Part shown: positions 27,341-39,995 of the stretch, piece by piece
Numbering within the stretch: position 1 is the first letter of the stretch
Layout: each line of letters starts with the position of its first letter
Assembly (NCBI RefSeq): GCF_051401765.1
Contig: NW_027480449.1
Coordinates: forward strand, 1,612,001-1,676,000
DNA: 64,000 bases
Source: Calliopsis andreniformis
Taxonomy: Eukaryota > Arthropoda > Insecta > Hymenoptera > Andrenidae
Direction of reading: 5' to 3'
The notes under the pieces: generated by a model
The model's database searches: none
The model's input: the letters and a program-made list of their open reading frames with translations, nothing else
What the model was told of the DNA's origin: nothing
Program-made: the position numbers and the translations under genes

Positions 27341-28680
27341 TTGAAGATTGAGGATTGAGGATTGAGGATTGAAGATTGAGTATTGAGGATAGAAGATTGA
27401 GGATTGAGGTTTGAGGATTGAGGATTGAGGATTGAGGATTGAAGGTTGAGGATTGGGTATTGAGGACTGAACATTGAGGATTGAGGATTGAGTATTGAAG
27501 GTTGAATATTGATGAATGAAGATTAACGATTGAGGATTGAGGGTTGTGGATTGAGGACAAGGACTGAGGGTTGAGTATTGTTACTTGAGGTCTGAGGATT
27601 GAGGATTGAGGATTGCGAATTGAGGATTTAAGGCTGAAGATTGAGGATTGGGTATTGAGGATTGTAGAATGAGGATTGAGGATTGAGGATTGAGGATTGA
27701 GGATTGAGTATTGAGGATTGAAGATTGAGGATTGAGGATTGAGGATTGAGGATTGAGGATTGAAGATTGAGGATTGGGGATTGATGATTGAGGATTGAGC
27801 ATTGAGGATTGAAGATTGAATATTGATGATTAAAGATTGAGGATTGAGGATTGAGTGTTGTGGATTGAGGACGAGTACTGAGGGTTGAATATTGATGACT
27901 GAGGTCTGAGTATTGAGGATTGAGGATTGAAAATTGAGGATTGAGGATTGAGGATTGAGGATTGAAGATTGAGTATTGAGGATTGAAGATTGAGGATTGA
28001 GGATTGAGGATTGAGGATTGTGTATTGAAGATTGAAGATTGAGGATTGAGGATTGAGGATTGAGGACTGAAGATTGAGGATTGGGGATTGAGGATTGACG
28101 ATTGAGCATTGAGTATTGAGGATTGAGAATTGAGGATTGAGGTTTGAAATTGAGTATTCAGGATTGAAGATTGATGATTGAGATTTGATTATTGAATATT
28201 GTGGATTGAGTATTGAACCATGAGAATTCAGAATATTCTATTGAGTATTGAGAATTGAGTATTGTTCGTTGAGTATTGAGGATACATGGCTGAGGGTTGT
28301 GTGTTGAATATTGAGGGTTGAGGATTGAGGATTGAGGACTGAGGATTGAGGATTGAGAATTAAGGATTGTTGATAGAGGATTGAAGATTGAGGATTGGGT
28401 ATTGAGGATTGAAGAATGAGGATTGAGGATTGAGGATTGAGGATTGAGGGTTGAGGATCTAGGATTGGAGATTGATTATTGAGGATTGGAGGTTGAGGAT
28501 TGATTATTGAGGATTGGAGGTTGAGGATTGATGATTGAGGATTGAGGATCTAGGATTGGAGATTGATTATTGAGGATTGAAGATTGAGGATTGATGATTG
28601 AGGATTGAGAATTGAGAATTGAGGATGAGGACTGAGGGTTGAGGATTGAGGTTTGAGAAATGAGGATTGAGGATTGAGGA
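27341..28680. repeat. 1.34-kb higher-order unit, copy 1 of 2
   Basis: Marker GATAGAAGATTG at 27388 recurs at 28728, 1,340 bases on. The palindrome AGAATATTCT at 28230 recurs at 29584, 1,354 bases on. The 14-base drift is two heptamers. The left junction is near the CAGTATTGACGATTGAAG stretch. Confidence 0.87.
28230..28239. repeat. Palindrome AGAATATTCT, site 2
   Basis: Same module as at 23498, within 1.34-kb unit copy 1; GAATTC at 28224. Confidence 0.85.
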
Positions 28681-30035
28681 TTGAAGATTGAGGATTGAGG
28701 ATTGAGGATTGAAGATTGAGTATTGAGGATAGAAGATTGAGGATTGAGGTTTGAGGATTGAGGATTGAGGATTGAGGATTGAAGGTTGAGGATTGGGTAT
28801 TGAGGACTGAACATTGAGGATTGAGGATTGAGTATTGAAGGTTGAATATTGATGAATGAAGATTAACGATTGAGGATTGAGGGTTGTGGATTGAGGACAA
28901 GGACTGAGGGTTGAGTATTGTTACTTGAGGTCTGAGGATTGAGGATTGAGGATTGCGAATTGAGGATTTAAGGTTGAAGATTGAGAATTGGGTATTGAGG
29001 ATTGTAGAATGAGGATTGAGGATTGAGGATTGAGGATTGAGGATTGAGTATTGAGGATTGAAGATTGAGGATTGAGGATTGAGGATTGAGGATTGAGGAT
29101 TGAAGATTGAGGATTGGGGATTGATGATTGAGGATTGAGCATTGAGGATTGAAGATTGAATATTGATGATTAAAGATTGAGGATTGAGGATTGAGTGTTG
29201 TGGATTGAGGACGAGTACTGAGGGTTGAATATTGATGACTGAGGTCTGAGTATTGAGGATTGAGGATTGAAAATTGAGGATTGAGGATTGAGGATTGAGG
29301 ATTGAAGATTGAGTATTGAGGATTGAAGATTGAGGATTGAGGATTGAGGATTGAGGATTGTGTATTGAAGATTGAAGATTGAGGATTGAGGATTGAGGAT
29401 TGACGATTGAGGATTGAGGACTGAAGATTGAGGATTGGGGATTGAGGATTGACGATTGAGCATTGAGTATTGAGGATTGAGAATTGAGGATTGAGGTTTG
29501 AAATTGAGTATTCAGGATTGAAGATTGATGATTGAGATTTGATTATTGAATATTGTGGATTGAGTATTGAACCATGAGAATTCAGAATATTCTATTGAGT
29601 ATTGAGAATTGAGTATTGTTCGTTGAGTATTGAGGATACTTGGCTGAGGGTTGTGTGTTGAATATTGAGGCTTGAGGATTGAGGATTGAGGACTGAGGAT
29701 TGAGGATTGAGAATTAAGGATTGTTGATAGAGGATTGAAGATTGAGGATTGGGTATTGAGGATTGAAGAATGAGGATTGAGGATTGAGGATTGAGGATTG
29801 AGGGTTGAGGATCTAGGATTGGAGATTGATTATTGAGGATTGGAGGTTGAGGATTGATTATTGAGGATTGGAGGTTGAGGATTGATGATTGAGGATTGAG
29901 GATCTAGGATTGGAGATTGATTATTGAGGATTGAAGATTGAGGATTGATGATTGAGGATTGAGAATTGAGAATTGAGGATGAGGACTGAGGGTTGAGGAT
30001 TGAGGTTTGAGAAATGAGGATTGAGGATTGAGGAT
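28681..30035. repeat. 1.35-kb higher-order unit, copy 2 of 2
   Basis: Tandem partner of 27341-28680, carrying two extra heptamers near 29.4 kb. It ends where GAGAAATGAGGATTG passes into plain heptamers and then GTGTATTAAAGATTG instead of returning to GATAGAAG. The second copy of the superblock has three such units, so unit number is variable. Confidence 0.85.
29584..29593. repeat. Palindrome AGAATATTCT, site 3
   Basis: Same module, within 1.35-kb unit copy 2, exactly 1,354 bases after site 2; GAATTC at 29578. Confidence 0.85.
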
Positions 30036-32780
30036 TGAGGATTGAGGATTGAGGATTGAGGATTGTGTATTAAAGATTGAGTATTGATCACTGAGGATTG
30101 AGGATTGAGTATTGAGGATTGAGGATTGAGGGTTGAAGATTGAATATTGAGGATTGAAGATTGAGGATTGATGATTAAGAATTGAGGATGGAGGATGAGG
30201 GCTGAGTGTTGAGGATTGAGGTTTGAGGAGTGAGGACAGAGGATTGAGGATTGAGAATTGAGGATTGAAGATTGAGGATTGAGGATTGAAAATTGAGTAT
30301 TGAGGTTTGAAGATTGAGGATTGAGGATTGACGATTGAGGATTGAGGATTGAAGATTGAGTATTGAGGATTGAAGATTGAGGATTGAGGATTGAGGATTG
30401 AGGATTGAGGATTGAAGATTGAGGATTGAGGATTGAGGATTGAGGATTGAGCATTGAGGATTGAAGATTGAATATTGATGATTGAAGATTGAGGATTGAG
30501 GATTGAGGGTTGTGTATTGAGGACGAGGACTGAGTGTTGAATATTGATGATTGAGGTCTGAGGATTGAGGATTGAGGATTGAAAATTGAGGATTGAGGAT
30601 TGAGGATTGAGGATTGAGGATTGAAGATTGGATATTGAGGATTGAAGATTGAGGATTGAGGATTGAGGATTGAGGATTGATGATTGAAGATTGTTTATTG
30701 AGTGTTGATTATTGAGTATTGATGATTGAATATTGAGGATTGAGGATTGAGGTTTGAGGATTGAGGACGAGGACTGACGGTAGAGGATTGAGGTTTGGCG
30801 GCTGAGGACTGAGGATTGAGGATTGAGAATTAAGGATTGTTGATAGAGGACTGAAGATTGAGGACTGGGTATTGGGGATTGAAGAATGAGGATTGAGGAT
30901 TGAGGATTGAGGATTGAGGGTTGAGGGTCTAGGATTGGAGATTGATTATTGAGGATTGAAGACTGGGGATTGAGGATTGAGGATTGAAAATTGAGAGTTG
31001 AGGATGAGGTCTGAGGGTTGAGGATTGAGGTTTGAGAAATGAGGATTGATGACTGAGGATTGAGGATTGAGGATTCAGGATTGAGGATTGAGGACTGAGT
31101 ATTGAAGATTGAGTATTGATCACTGAGGATTGAGGATTGAGGTTTGAGGACTGTGGATTGAGGATTGAAGATTGAGTATTGAGGATTGATGGTTGAGGAT
31201 TGAGGATTGAGGATTGAGGATCGAGGATTGAGTACTGATGATTGAGGATTGATGATAGAGGATTGAGGATTGAGGATTGGGTATTGAGGATTAAGCGTTG
31301 AGGTTTGAGGACTGAGGGCTGAGGATTGAGGATTGGGGATTGAGGGTTGAGGATTGAGGATTGATGATTGAGGATTGGGGACTGAGGATTGAAAATTCAG
31401 GATTGAGGATTGAGGATTGAGGATCTAGGATTGGAGATAGATTATTGAGGATTGAAGATTGAGGATTGATGATTGAGGATTTAGAATTGAGAATTGAGGA
31501 TGAGGTCTGAGGGTTGGGGATTGAGGTTTGAGAACTGAGGATTGAGGATTGAGGATTGAGGATTGAAGATTGAGTATTGAGAATTGAGGATTGAGGATTG
31601 AGGATTGATGATTGATGATTGAAGATTGTGTATTGAGGATTGAAGATTGAGGATTGAGGATTGAGGATTGAGGATTGAGGATTGAGAATTGAGGATTGAG
31701 TATTCAAATTGAGTATTGGGGATTGAAGATTGAGGATTGAGATTTGATTATTGAATATTGTGGATTGAGTATTGAACCATGGGGATTCAGGATATTCTAT
31801 TGTGTATTGAGAATTGAGGATTGGTAGTTGAGTATTGAGGATTCATGGCTGAGGGTTGTGTGTTGAATATTGAGGGTTGAGAATTTAGGATTGAGGATTG
31901 AGGATTGAGGATTGAAGATTCAGTATTGATGATTGAATACTGAGGATTGAGGATTGAGGTTTGAGGATTGAGGACGAGGGCTGACGGTAGAGGATTGAGG
32001 ATTGATGATTGAGAATTAAGGATTGATGATTGTGGATTGAGGATTTAGGATTGGAGATTGATTATTGAGGATTGAAGATTGAGGATTGAGGATTGAGGAT
32101 TGAGCATTGAGTATTGAAGATTGAGTATTGATGCCTGAGGATTGAGGATTGAGGATTGAGGATTGAGGATTGGGGATTGAATATTGAGTACTGAGGATTG
32201 AAGATTGAGGATTGAGTATTGAGGGTTGAGGATGGAGGATGAGGGCTGAGGGTTGAGGATTGAGGTTTGAGTATTGAATCCTGAGAATTCAGGATATTCT
32301 ATTGAGTATTGAGAATTGAGGATTCATGGTTGAGTACTGAGGACTGAGGATTGAGGATTGAAGGTTGAGTATTGAGGATTCAGAATTGAGGTTTGAGGAC
32401 TGAGGATTGAGGATTGAAGATTGAGTATTGAGGATTGAAGATTGAGGATTGAGGATTGAGGATTGAGGATTGAGGATGATGTCTGAGGGTTGAGGATTGA
32501 GGTTTGAAGACTGAGGACTGAGGATTGAGGACTGAGGATTGAGGATGAGGGCTGAGGGTCAGGGATTGAGGTTTGGCGGCTGAGGACTGAGGATTGAGGA
32601 TTGAGAATTAAGGATTGTTGATAGAGGACTGAAGATTGAGGATTGGGTATTGAGGATTGAAGAATGAGGATTGAGGATTGAGGATTGAGAATTGAGGGTT
32701 GAGGATCTAGGATTGGAGATTGATTATTGAGGATTGAAGATTGGGGATTGAGTATTGAGGATTGATGGTTGAGAATTGAG
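30036..32780. repeat. Heptamer mosaic, mostly shared with 46.66-48.34 kb
   Basis: From 30678 to about 32330 the order matches 46681-48334 at a constant offset of 16,003, including the rare CCATGGGGATT at 31778 and 47781. The 30.04-30.65 kb part instead resembles 24.0-24.6 kb and 39.3-40.1 kb. From 32.33 to 32.78 kb it resembles the GATGATGTCTGAGG module seen near 17.73 and 20.82 kb. No gene is visible. Confidence 0.78.
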
Positions 32781-33603
32781 GATGGAGGATTGAGGATTGA
32801 GAATTGAGTATTGAAGATTGAGTATTGATCACTGAGGATTGAGGATTGAGGTTTGAGGACTGAGGATTGAGGATTGAAGATTGAGTATTGAGGATTGATG
32901 GTTGAGAATTGAGGATGGAGGATTGAGGATCGAGGATTGAGTATTGATGATTGAGGATTGATGATTGAGGATTGAGGATTGAGGATTGGGTATTGAGGAT
33001 TGAGCGTTGAGGTTTGAGGACTGAGGGCTGAGGATTGAGGATTGAGGATTGAGGGTTGAGGATTGAGGATTCAGAATTGAGGTTTGAGGGCTGAGGATTG
33101 AGGATTGAAGATTGAGTGTTGAGGATTGAGTATTGAGGATTGAGGATGATGTCTGGGGGTTGACGATTGAGGTTTGATGGCTGAGGACTGAGGATTGAGG
33201 ACTGAGGATTGAGGATGAGGGCTGAGGGTCGGGGATTGAGGTTTCACGACTGAGGACTGAGGATTGAGGATTGAGAATTCAGGATTGTTGATAGAGGATT
33301 GAAGATTGAGGATTGGGTACTGAGGATTGAAGAATGAGGATTGAGGATTGAGGATTGAGGATTGAGGGTTGAGGATCTAGGATTGGAGATTGATTATTGA
33401 GGATTGAAGATTGGGGATTGAGGATTGAGGATCTAGGATTGGAGATTGATTATTGAGGATTGAAGATTGAGGATTGATGATTGAGGATTTGGAATTGAGA
33501 ATTGAGGATGAGGTCTGAGTGTTGAGGATTGAGGTTTGAGAAATGAGGATTGAGGATTGAGTATTGAGGATTGAAGATTGAGTATTGAGAATTGAGGATT
33601 GAG
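32781..33603. repeat. 823-base tandem duplication, left copy
   Basis: GATGGAGGATTGAGG at 32781 recurs at 33604, GAGCGTTGAGG at 33002 recurs at 33825, and GAATTCAGGATTG at 33275 recurs at 34098. All offsets are exactly 823. Differences are few, for example one TTGAGGA to CTGAGGA change near 34.03 kb. Confidence 0.92.
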
Positions 33604-34426
33604 GATGGAGGATTGAGGATTGAGAATTGAGTATTGAAGATTGAGTATTGATCACTGAGGATTGAGGATTGAGGTTTGAGGACTGAGGATTGAGGATTGA
33701 AGATTGAGTATTGAGGATTGATGGTTGAGAATTGAGGATGGAGGATTGAGGATCGAGGATTGAGTATTGATGATTGAGGATTGATGATTGAGGATTGAGG
33801 ATTGAGGATTGGGTATTGAGGATTGAGCGTTGAGGTTTGAGGACTGAGGGCTGAGGATTGAGGATTGAGGATTGAGGGTTGAGGATTGAGGATTCAGAAT
33901 TGAGGTTTGAGGGCTGAGGATTGAGGATTGAAGATTGAGTGTTGAGGATTGAGTATTGAGGATTGAGGATGATGTCTGGGGGTTGACGATTGAGGTTTGA
34001 TGGCTGAGGACTGAGGATTGAGGACTGAGGACTGAGGATGAGGGCTGAGGGTCGGGGATTGAGGTTTCACGACTGAGGACTGAGGATTGAGGATTGAGAA
34101 TTCAGGATTGTTGATAGAGGATTGAAGATTGAGGATTGGGTACTGAGGATTGAAGAATGAGGATTGAGGATTGAGGATTGAGGATTGAGGGTTGAGGATC
34201 TAGGATTGGAGATTGATTATTGAGGATTGAAGATTGGGGATTGAGGATTGAGGATCTAGGATTGGAGATTGATTATTGAGGATTGAAGATTGAGGATTGA
34301 TGATTGAGGATTTGGAATTGAGAATTGAGGATGAGGTCTGAGTGTTGAGGATTGAGGTTTGAGAAATGAGGATTGAGGATTGAGTATTGAGGATTGAAGA
34401 TTGAGTATTGAGAATTGAGGATTGAG
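33604..34426. repeat. 823-base tandem duplication, right copy
   Basis: Right partner of 32781-33603. After about 34426 the order departs: GAATTGAGGATTGAGG is followed by plain heptamers rather than GATGGAGG. This pair has no other copy that I could find in the window, so it looks like a recent local event. Confidence 0.92.
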
Positions 34427-34944
34427 GATTGAGGATTGAGGATTGAGGATTGATGATTGAGGACTGAGGGTTGAAGATTGAGTATTGGGTATTGAGGACT
34501 GAGCATTGAGGATTGAGGATTGAGGATTGAAGGTTGAATATTGATGAATGAAGATTAACGATTGAGGATTGAGGGTTGTGGATTGAGGACGAGGACTGAG
34601 GGTTGAGTATTGTTACTTGAGGTCTGAGGATTGAGGATTAAGGTTTGAAGATTGAGGATTGAGGATTGATGATTGAGGATTGAGCATTGAGTATTGAAGA
34701 TTGAATATTGATGATTGAGGATTGATGATTGAGGATTTGGAATTGAGAATTGAGGATGAGGTCTGAGAGTTGAGGATTGAGGTTTGAGAAATGAGGATTG
34801 AGGATTGAGGATTGAGGATTGAAGATTGAGTATTGAGAATTGAGGATTGAGTATTGAGGATTGAGGACTGAGGATTGAGGATTGAGGATTGAGCATTAAG
34901 GATTGAAGATTGAGGACTGGCGATTGAGGATTGAAGATTGAGGA

Positions 34945-37900
34945 TTAAGGATTGAGGATTGAGGATTGAGGATTGAAGATTGAAGACTGGGGATTGAGGA
35001 TTGAAGATTGAGAATTAAGGATTGAAGATTGTGGATTGAGGATCAAGGATTGGAGATTGATTATTGAGGATTGAAGATTGAGTATTGAGAATTGAGGATT
35101 GAGGATTGAGGATTGAGGATTGAGGACTGAGGGTTGAAGATTGAGGATTGGGTATTGAGGACTGAGCATTGAGGATTGAGGATTGAGGATTGAAGGTTGA
35201 ATATTGATGAATGAAGATTAACGATTGAGCATTGAGGGTTGTGGATTGAGGACGAGGACTGAGGGTTGAGTATTGTTACTTGAGGTCTGAGGATTGAGGA
35301 TTAAGGATTGAAGATTGAGGATTGAGGATTGATGATTGAGGATTGAGCATTGAGGATTGAAGATTGAATATTGATGATTGAAGATTGAGGATTGAGGATT
35401 GAGGGTTGTGGACTGAGGACGAGTACTGAGGGTTGAATATTGATGATTGAGGTCTGAGGATTGAGGATTGAGGATTGAAAATTGAGGATTGAGGATTGAG
35501 GATTGAGGATTGAGGATTGAAGATTGAGTATTGAGGATTTAAGATTGAGGATTGAGGATTGAGGATTGAGGATTGATGATTGAAGATTGTGTATTGAAGA
35601 TTGAAGATTGAGGATTGAGGATTGAGGATTGAGGATTGAGGACTGAGAATTGAGGATTGAGGATTGAAATTGAGTATTGAGGATTGAAGATTGAGGATTG
35701 AGAGTTGATTATTGAATATTGTGGATTGAGTATTGAACCATGAGGATTCAGGATATTCTATTGTGTATTGAGAATTGAGGATTGATCGTTGAGTATTGAG
35801 GATTCATGGCTGAGGGTTGTGTGTTGAATATTGAGGGTTGAGGATTGAGGATTGAGGATTGAGGATTGAGGATTGAAGATTGAGTATTGATGATTGAATA
35901 CTGAGGATTGAGGATTGAGGTTTGAGGATTGAGGACGAGGCCTGACGGTAGAGGATTGAGGTTTGAGGTTTGAGGATTGAGGATTGAGGACTGAGGATTG
36001 AGGATTGAGGATTGAGCATTGAGGATTGAAGATTGAAGACTGGGGATTGAGGATTGAAGATTGAGAATTAAGGATTGAAGATTGTGGATTGAGGATCTAG
36101 GATTGGAGATTGATTATTGAGGATTGAAGATTGAGGATTGAGGATTGAGGATTGAGAATTGAGAATTGAGGATGAGGACTGAGGAATGAGGTTTGAGGAA
36201 TGAGGACTGAGGGTTGAGGATTGAGGATTGAGGATTGAGGATTGAGGATTGAGTATTGAGGATTGCGGATGATGTCTGGGGGTTGAGGATTGAGGTTTGA
36301 GGACTGAGGACTGAGGATTGAGGACGGAGGATTGAGGATGGGGGCTGAGGGTCGGGGATTGAGGTTTGACGGCTGAGGACTGAGGATTGAAGATTGAGGA
36401 CTGTGTATTGAGGATTGAGGATTGAGGATTGAAGATTGAGTATTGAGGATTGAAGATTGAGGATAGAGTATTGAGGATTGAGGATTGAGGATTGAAGATT
36501 GAGGATTGAGGGCTGAGGATGGAGGATGAGGGCTGAGGGTTGAGGATTGAGGTTTGAGGACTGAGGACTGAGGATTGAGGATCGAGAGTTGAGGATTGAG
36601 GATTGAGGATTGAGGATTGAGGATTGAGAATTGAGGATTGATGATTGAGTGTTGAAGATTGAATATTGAGGATTGAAGATTGAGGATTGATGATTAATTA
36701 TTGAGGATGGAGGATGAGGGCTGAGGGTTGGGGATTGAGGTTTGAGGACTGAGGACTGAGGATTGAGGATTGGGAATTGAGGATTGAGGGTTGAGGATTG
36801 AAGATTGAGGATTGGGTATTGAGGATTGAAGAATGAGGATTGAGGATTGAGGATTGAGGATTGAGGACTGAACGTTGAATATTGATGAATGAAGATTAAC
36901 GATTGAGGATTGAGGGTTGTGAATTGAGGACGAGGACTGAGGGTTGAGTATTGACTCTTGAAGTCTGAGGACTGAGGATTGAGGATTGCGAATTGAGGAT
37001 TGAAGATTGAAGATTTAGGATTGTGTATTGAGGATTGTAGAATGAGGATTGAGGATTGAGGATTGAGGATTGAGGATTGAAAATTGAGTATTGAGGATTG
37101 AAGATTGAGGATTGAGGATTGAGGATTGAGGATTGAGGATTGAAGATTGAGTATTGAGGATTGAAGATTGAGGACTGAGGATTGAGGATTGAGGATTGAG
37201 GATTGAAGATTGAGGATTGAGGATTGATGATTGAGGATTGAGCATTGAGGATTGAACATTGAATATTGATGATTGAAGATTGAGGATTGAGGATTGAGGG
37301 TTGTGGATTGTGGACGAGTACTGAGGGTTGAATATTGATGATTGAGGTCTGAGGATTGAGGATTGAGGATTGAAAATTGAGGATTGAGGATTGAGGAATG
37401 AGGATTGAGGATTGAAGATTGAGTATTGAGGATTGAATATTGAGGATTGAGATTTGATTATTGAATATTGTGGATTGAGTATTGAACCATGAGGATTCAG
37501 GATATTCTATTGTGTATTGAGAATTGAGGATTGATCGTTGAGTATTGAGGATTCATGGCTGAGGGTTGTGTGTTGAATATTGAGGGTTGAGGATTGAGGA
37601 TTGAGGATTGAGGATTGAGGATTGAAGATTGAGTATTGATGATTGAATACTGAGGATTGAGGATTGAGGTTTGAGGATTGAGGATTGAGGATTGAGAATT
37701 GAGGATGAGGACTGAGGGTTGAGGATTGAGGTTTGAGGAATGAGGATTGAGGGTTGAAGATTGAGGATTGAGGATTGAGGACTGAGGACCTTGAATTGGA
37801 GATTGATTATTGAGGATTGAAGATTGAGGATTGATGATTGAGGATTGAGAATTGAGAATTGAGGATGAGGACTGAGGGTTGAGGATTGAGGTTTGAGAAA

Positions 37901-38640
37901 TGAGGATTGAGGATTGAGGATTGAGGATTAAGGATTGAGGATTGAGGATTGTGTATTAAAGATTGAGTATTGATCACTGAGTATTGAGGATTGAGGATTG
38001 AGGATTGAGGATTGAGGATTGAAGATTCAGTATTGACGATTGAAGATTGAGGATTGAGGATTGAGGATTGAAGATTGAGTATTGAGGATAGAAGATTGAG
38101 GATTGAGGTTTGAGGATTGACGATTGAGGATTGAGGATTGAAGGTTGAGGATTGGGTATTGAGGACTGAACATTGAGGATTGAGGATTGAGTATTGAAGG
38201 TTGAATATTGATGAATGAAGATTAACGATTGAGGATTGAGGGTTGTGGATTGAGGACAAGGACTGAGGGTTGAGTATTGTTACTTGAGGTGTGAGGATTG
38301 AGGATTGAGGATTGCGAATTGAGGATTTAAGGTTGAAGATTGAGGATTGGGTATTGAGGATTGTAGAATGAGGATTGAGGATTGAGGATTGAGGATTGAG
38401 GATTGAGTATTGAGGATTGAAGATTGAGGATTGAGGATTGAGGATTGAGGATTGAGGATTGAAGATTGAGGATTGGGGATTGATGATTGAGTATTGAGCA
38501 TTGAGGATTGAAGATTGAATATTGATGATTAAAGATTGAGGATTGAGGATTGAGTGTTGTGGATTGAGGACGAGTACTGAGGGTTGAATATTGATGACTG
38601 AGGTCTGAGTATTGAGGTTTGAGGATTGAAAATTGAGGAT
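34945..38640. repeat. Superblock B, first copy
   Basis: Collinear with about 51360-55075 at offset 16,415, then 16,437. From about 36.1 kb it is also collinear with 55.3-57.8 kb at offset 19,176. Part of it (36.1-37.26 kb) is a more diverged relative of the 2.5-3.7 kb segment in the 4.17-kb units, with the same TGTCTGGGGG and GGTCGGGG markers. That links the left and right halves of the window. Confidence 0.85.
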
Positions 38641-38942
38641 TGAGGATTGAGGATTGAGGATTGAAGATTGAGTATTGAGGATTGAAGATTGAGGATTGAG
38701 GATTGAGGATTGAGGATTGTGTATTGAAGATTGAAGATTGAGGATTGAGGATTGAGGATTGAGGATTGAGGATTGAGGACTGAAGATTGAGGATTGGGGA
38801 TTGAGGATTGACGATTGAGCATTGAGTATTGAGGATTGAGAATTGAGGATTGAGGTTTGAAATTGAGTATTCAGGATTGAAGATTGATGATTGAGATTTG
38901 ATTATTGAATATTGTGGATTGAGTATTGAACCATGAGAATTC

Positions 38943-38952
38943 AGAATATTCT
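38943..38952. repeat. Palindrome AGAATATTCT, site 4
   Basis: Counterpart of the 23498 site in the second superblock, offset 15,445; GAATTC at 38937. Confidence 0.85.
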
Positions 38953-39689
38953 ATTGAGTATTGAGAATTGAGTATTGTTCGTTGAGTATTGAGGATACAT
39001 GGCTGAGGGTTGTGTGTTGAATATTGAGGGTTGAGGATTGAGGGTTGAGGATCTAGGATTGGAGATTGATTATTGAGGATTGGAGGTTGAGGATTGATTA
39101 TTGAGGATTGGAGGTTGAGGATTGATGATTGAGGATTGAGAATCTAGGATTGGAGATTGATTATTGAGGATTGAAGATTGAGGATTGATGATTGAGGATT
39201 GAGAATTGAGAATTGAGGATGAGGACTGAGGGTTGAGGATTGAGGTTTGAGAAATGAGGATTGAGGATTGAGGATTGAGGATTGAGGATTGAGGATTGAG
39301 GATTGTGTATTAAAGATTGAGTATTGATCACTGAGGATTGAGGATTGAGTATTGAGGATTGAGGATTGAGGGTTGAAGATTGAATATTGAGGATTGAAGA
39401 TTGAGGATTGATGATTAAGAATTGAGGATGGAGGATGAGGGCTGAGGGTTGAGGATTGAGGTTTGAGGAGTGAGGACAGAGGATTGAGGATTGAGAATTG
39501 AGGATTGAAGATTGAGGATTGAGGATTGAAAATTGAGTATTGAGGATTGAAGATTGAGGATTGAGGATTGACGATTGAGGATTGAGGATTGAAGATTGAG
39601 TATTGAGGATTGAAGATTGAGGATTGAGGATTGAGGATTGAGGATTGAGGATTGAAGATTGAGGATTGAGGATTGAGGATTGAGGATTG

Positions 39690-39995
39690 AGCATTGAGGA
39701 TTGAAGATTGAATATTGATGATTGAAGATTGAGGATTGAGGATTGAGGGTTGTGTATTGAGGACGAGGACTGAGTGTTGAATATTGATGATTGAGGTCTG
39801 AGGATTGAGGATTGAGGATTGAAAATTGAGGATTGAGGATTGAGCATTGAGGATTGAAGATTGAATATTGATGATTGAAGATTGAGGATTGAGGATTGAG
39901 GGTTGTGTATTGAGGACGAGGACTGAGTGTTGAATATTGATGATTGAGGTCTGAGGATTGAGGATTGAGGATTGAAAATTGAGGATTGAGGATTG
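39690..39995. repeat. 153-base tandem duplication
   Basis: GGGTTGTGTATTGAGG at 39747 recurs at 39900. The 153-base period is 21 heptamers plus one hexamer, and the unit contains the 6-base unit CGAGGA. The same 153-base pair is seen near 59042/59195 and 60081/60234, but only one copy is present near 24.42 kb. The duplication therefore predates the copying to 59-60 kb. Confidence 0.88.

Larger units (their letters stand above)
21760..32330. repeat. Superblock A, first copy (about 10.6 kb)
   Basis: Collinear with about 37210-48330. The offset rises from 15,445 (21.8-24 kb) to 15,500 (24.8-27.6 kb), 15,514 (28-29.9 kb) and 16,003 (30.7-32.3 kb). The steps correspond to small indels, one extra 1.35-kb unit in the second copy and a missing 29.8-30.65 kb segment there. 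Only a handful of replacements appear per 390 translated codons at 24.8-26.0 against 40.3-41.5 kb, so identity is about 99 percent or better where I compared it. Confidence 0.85.
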
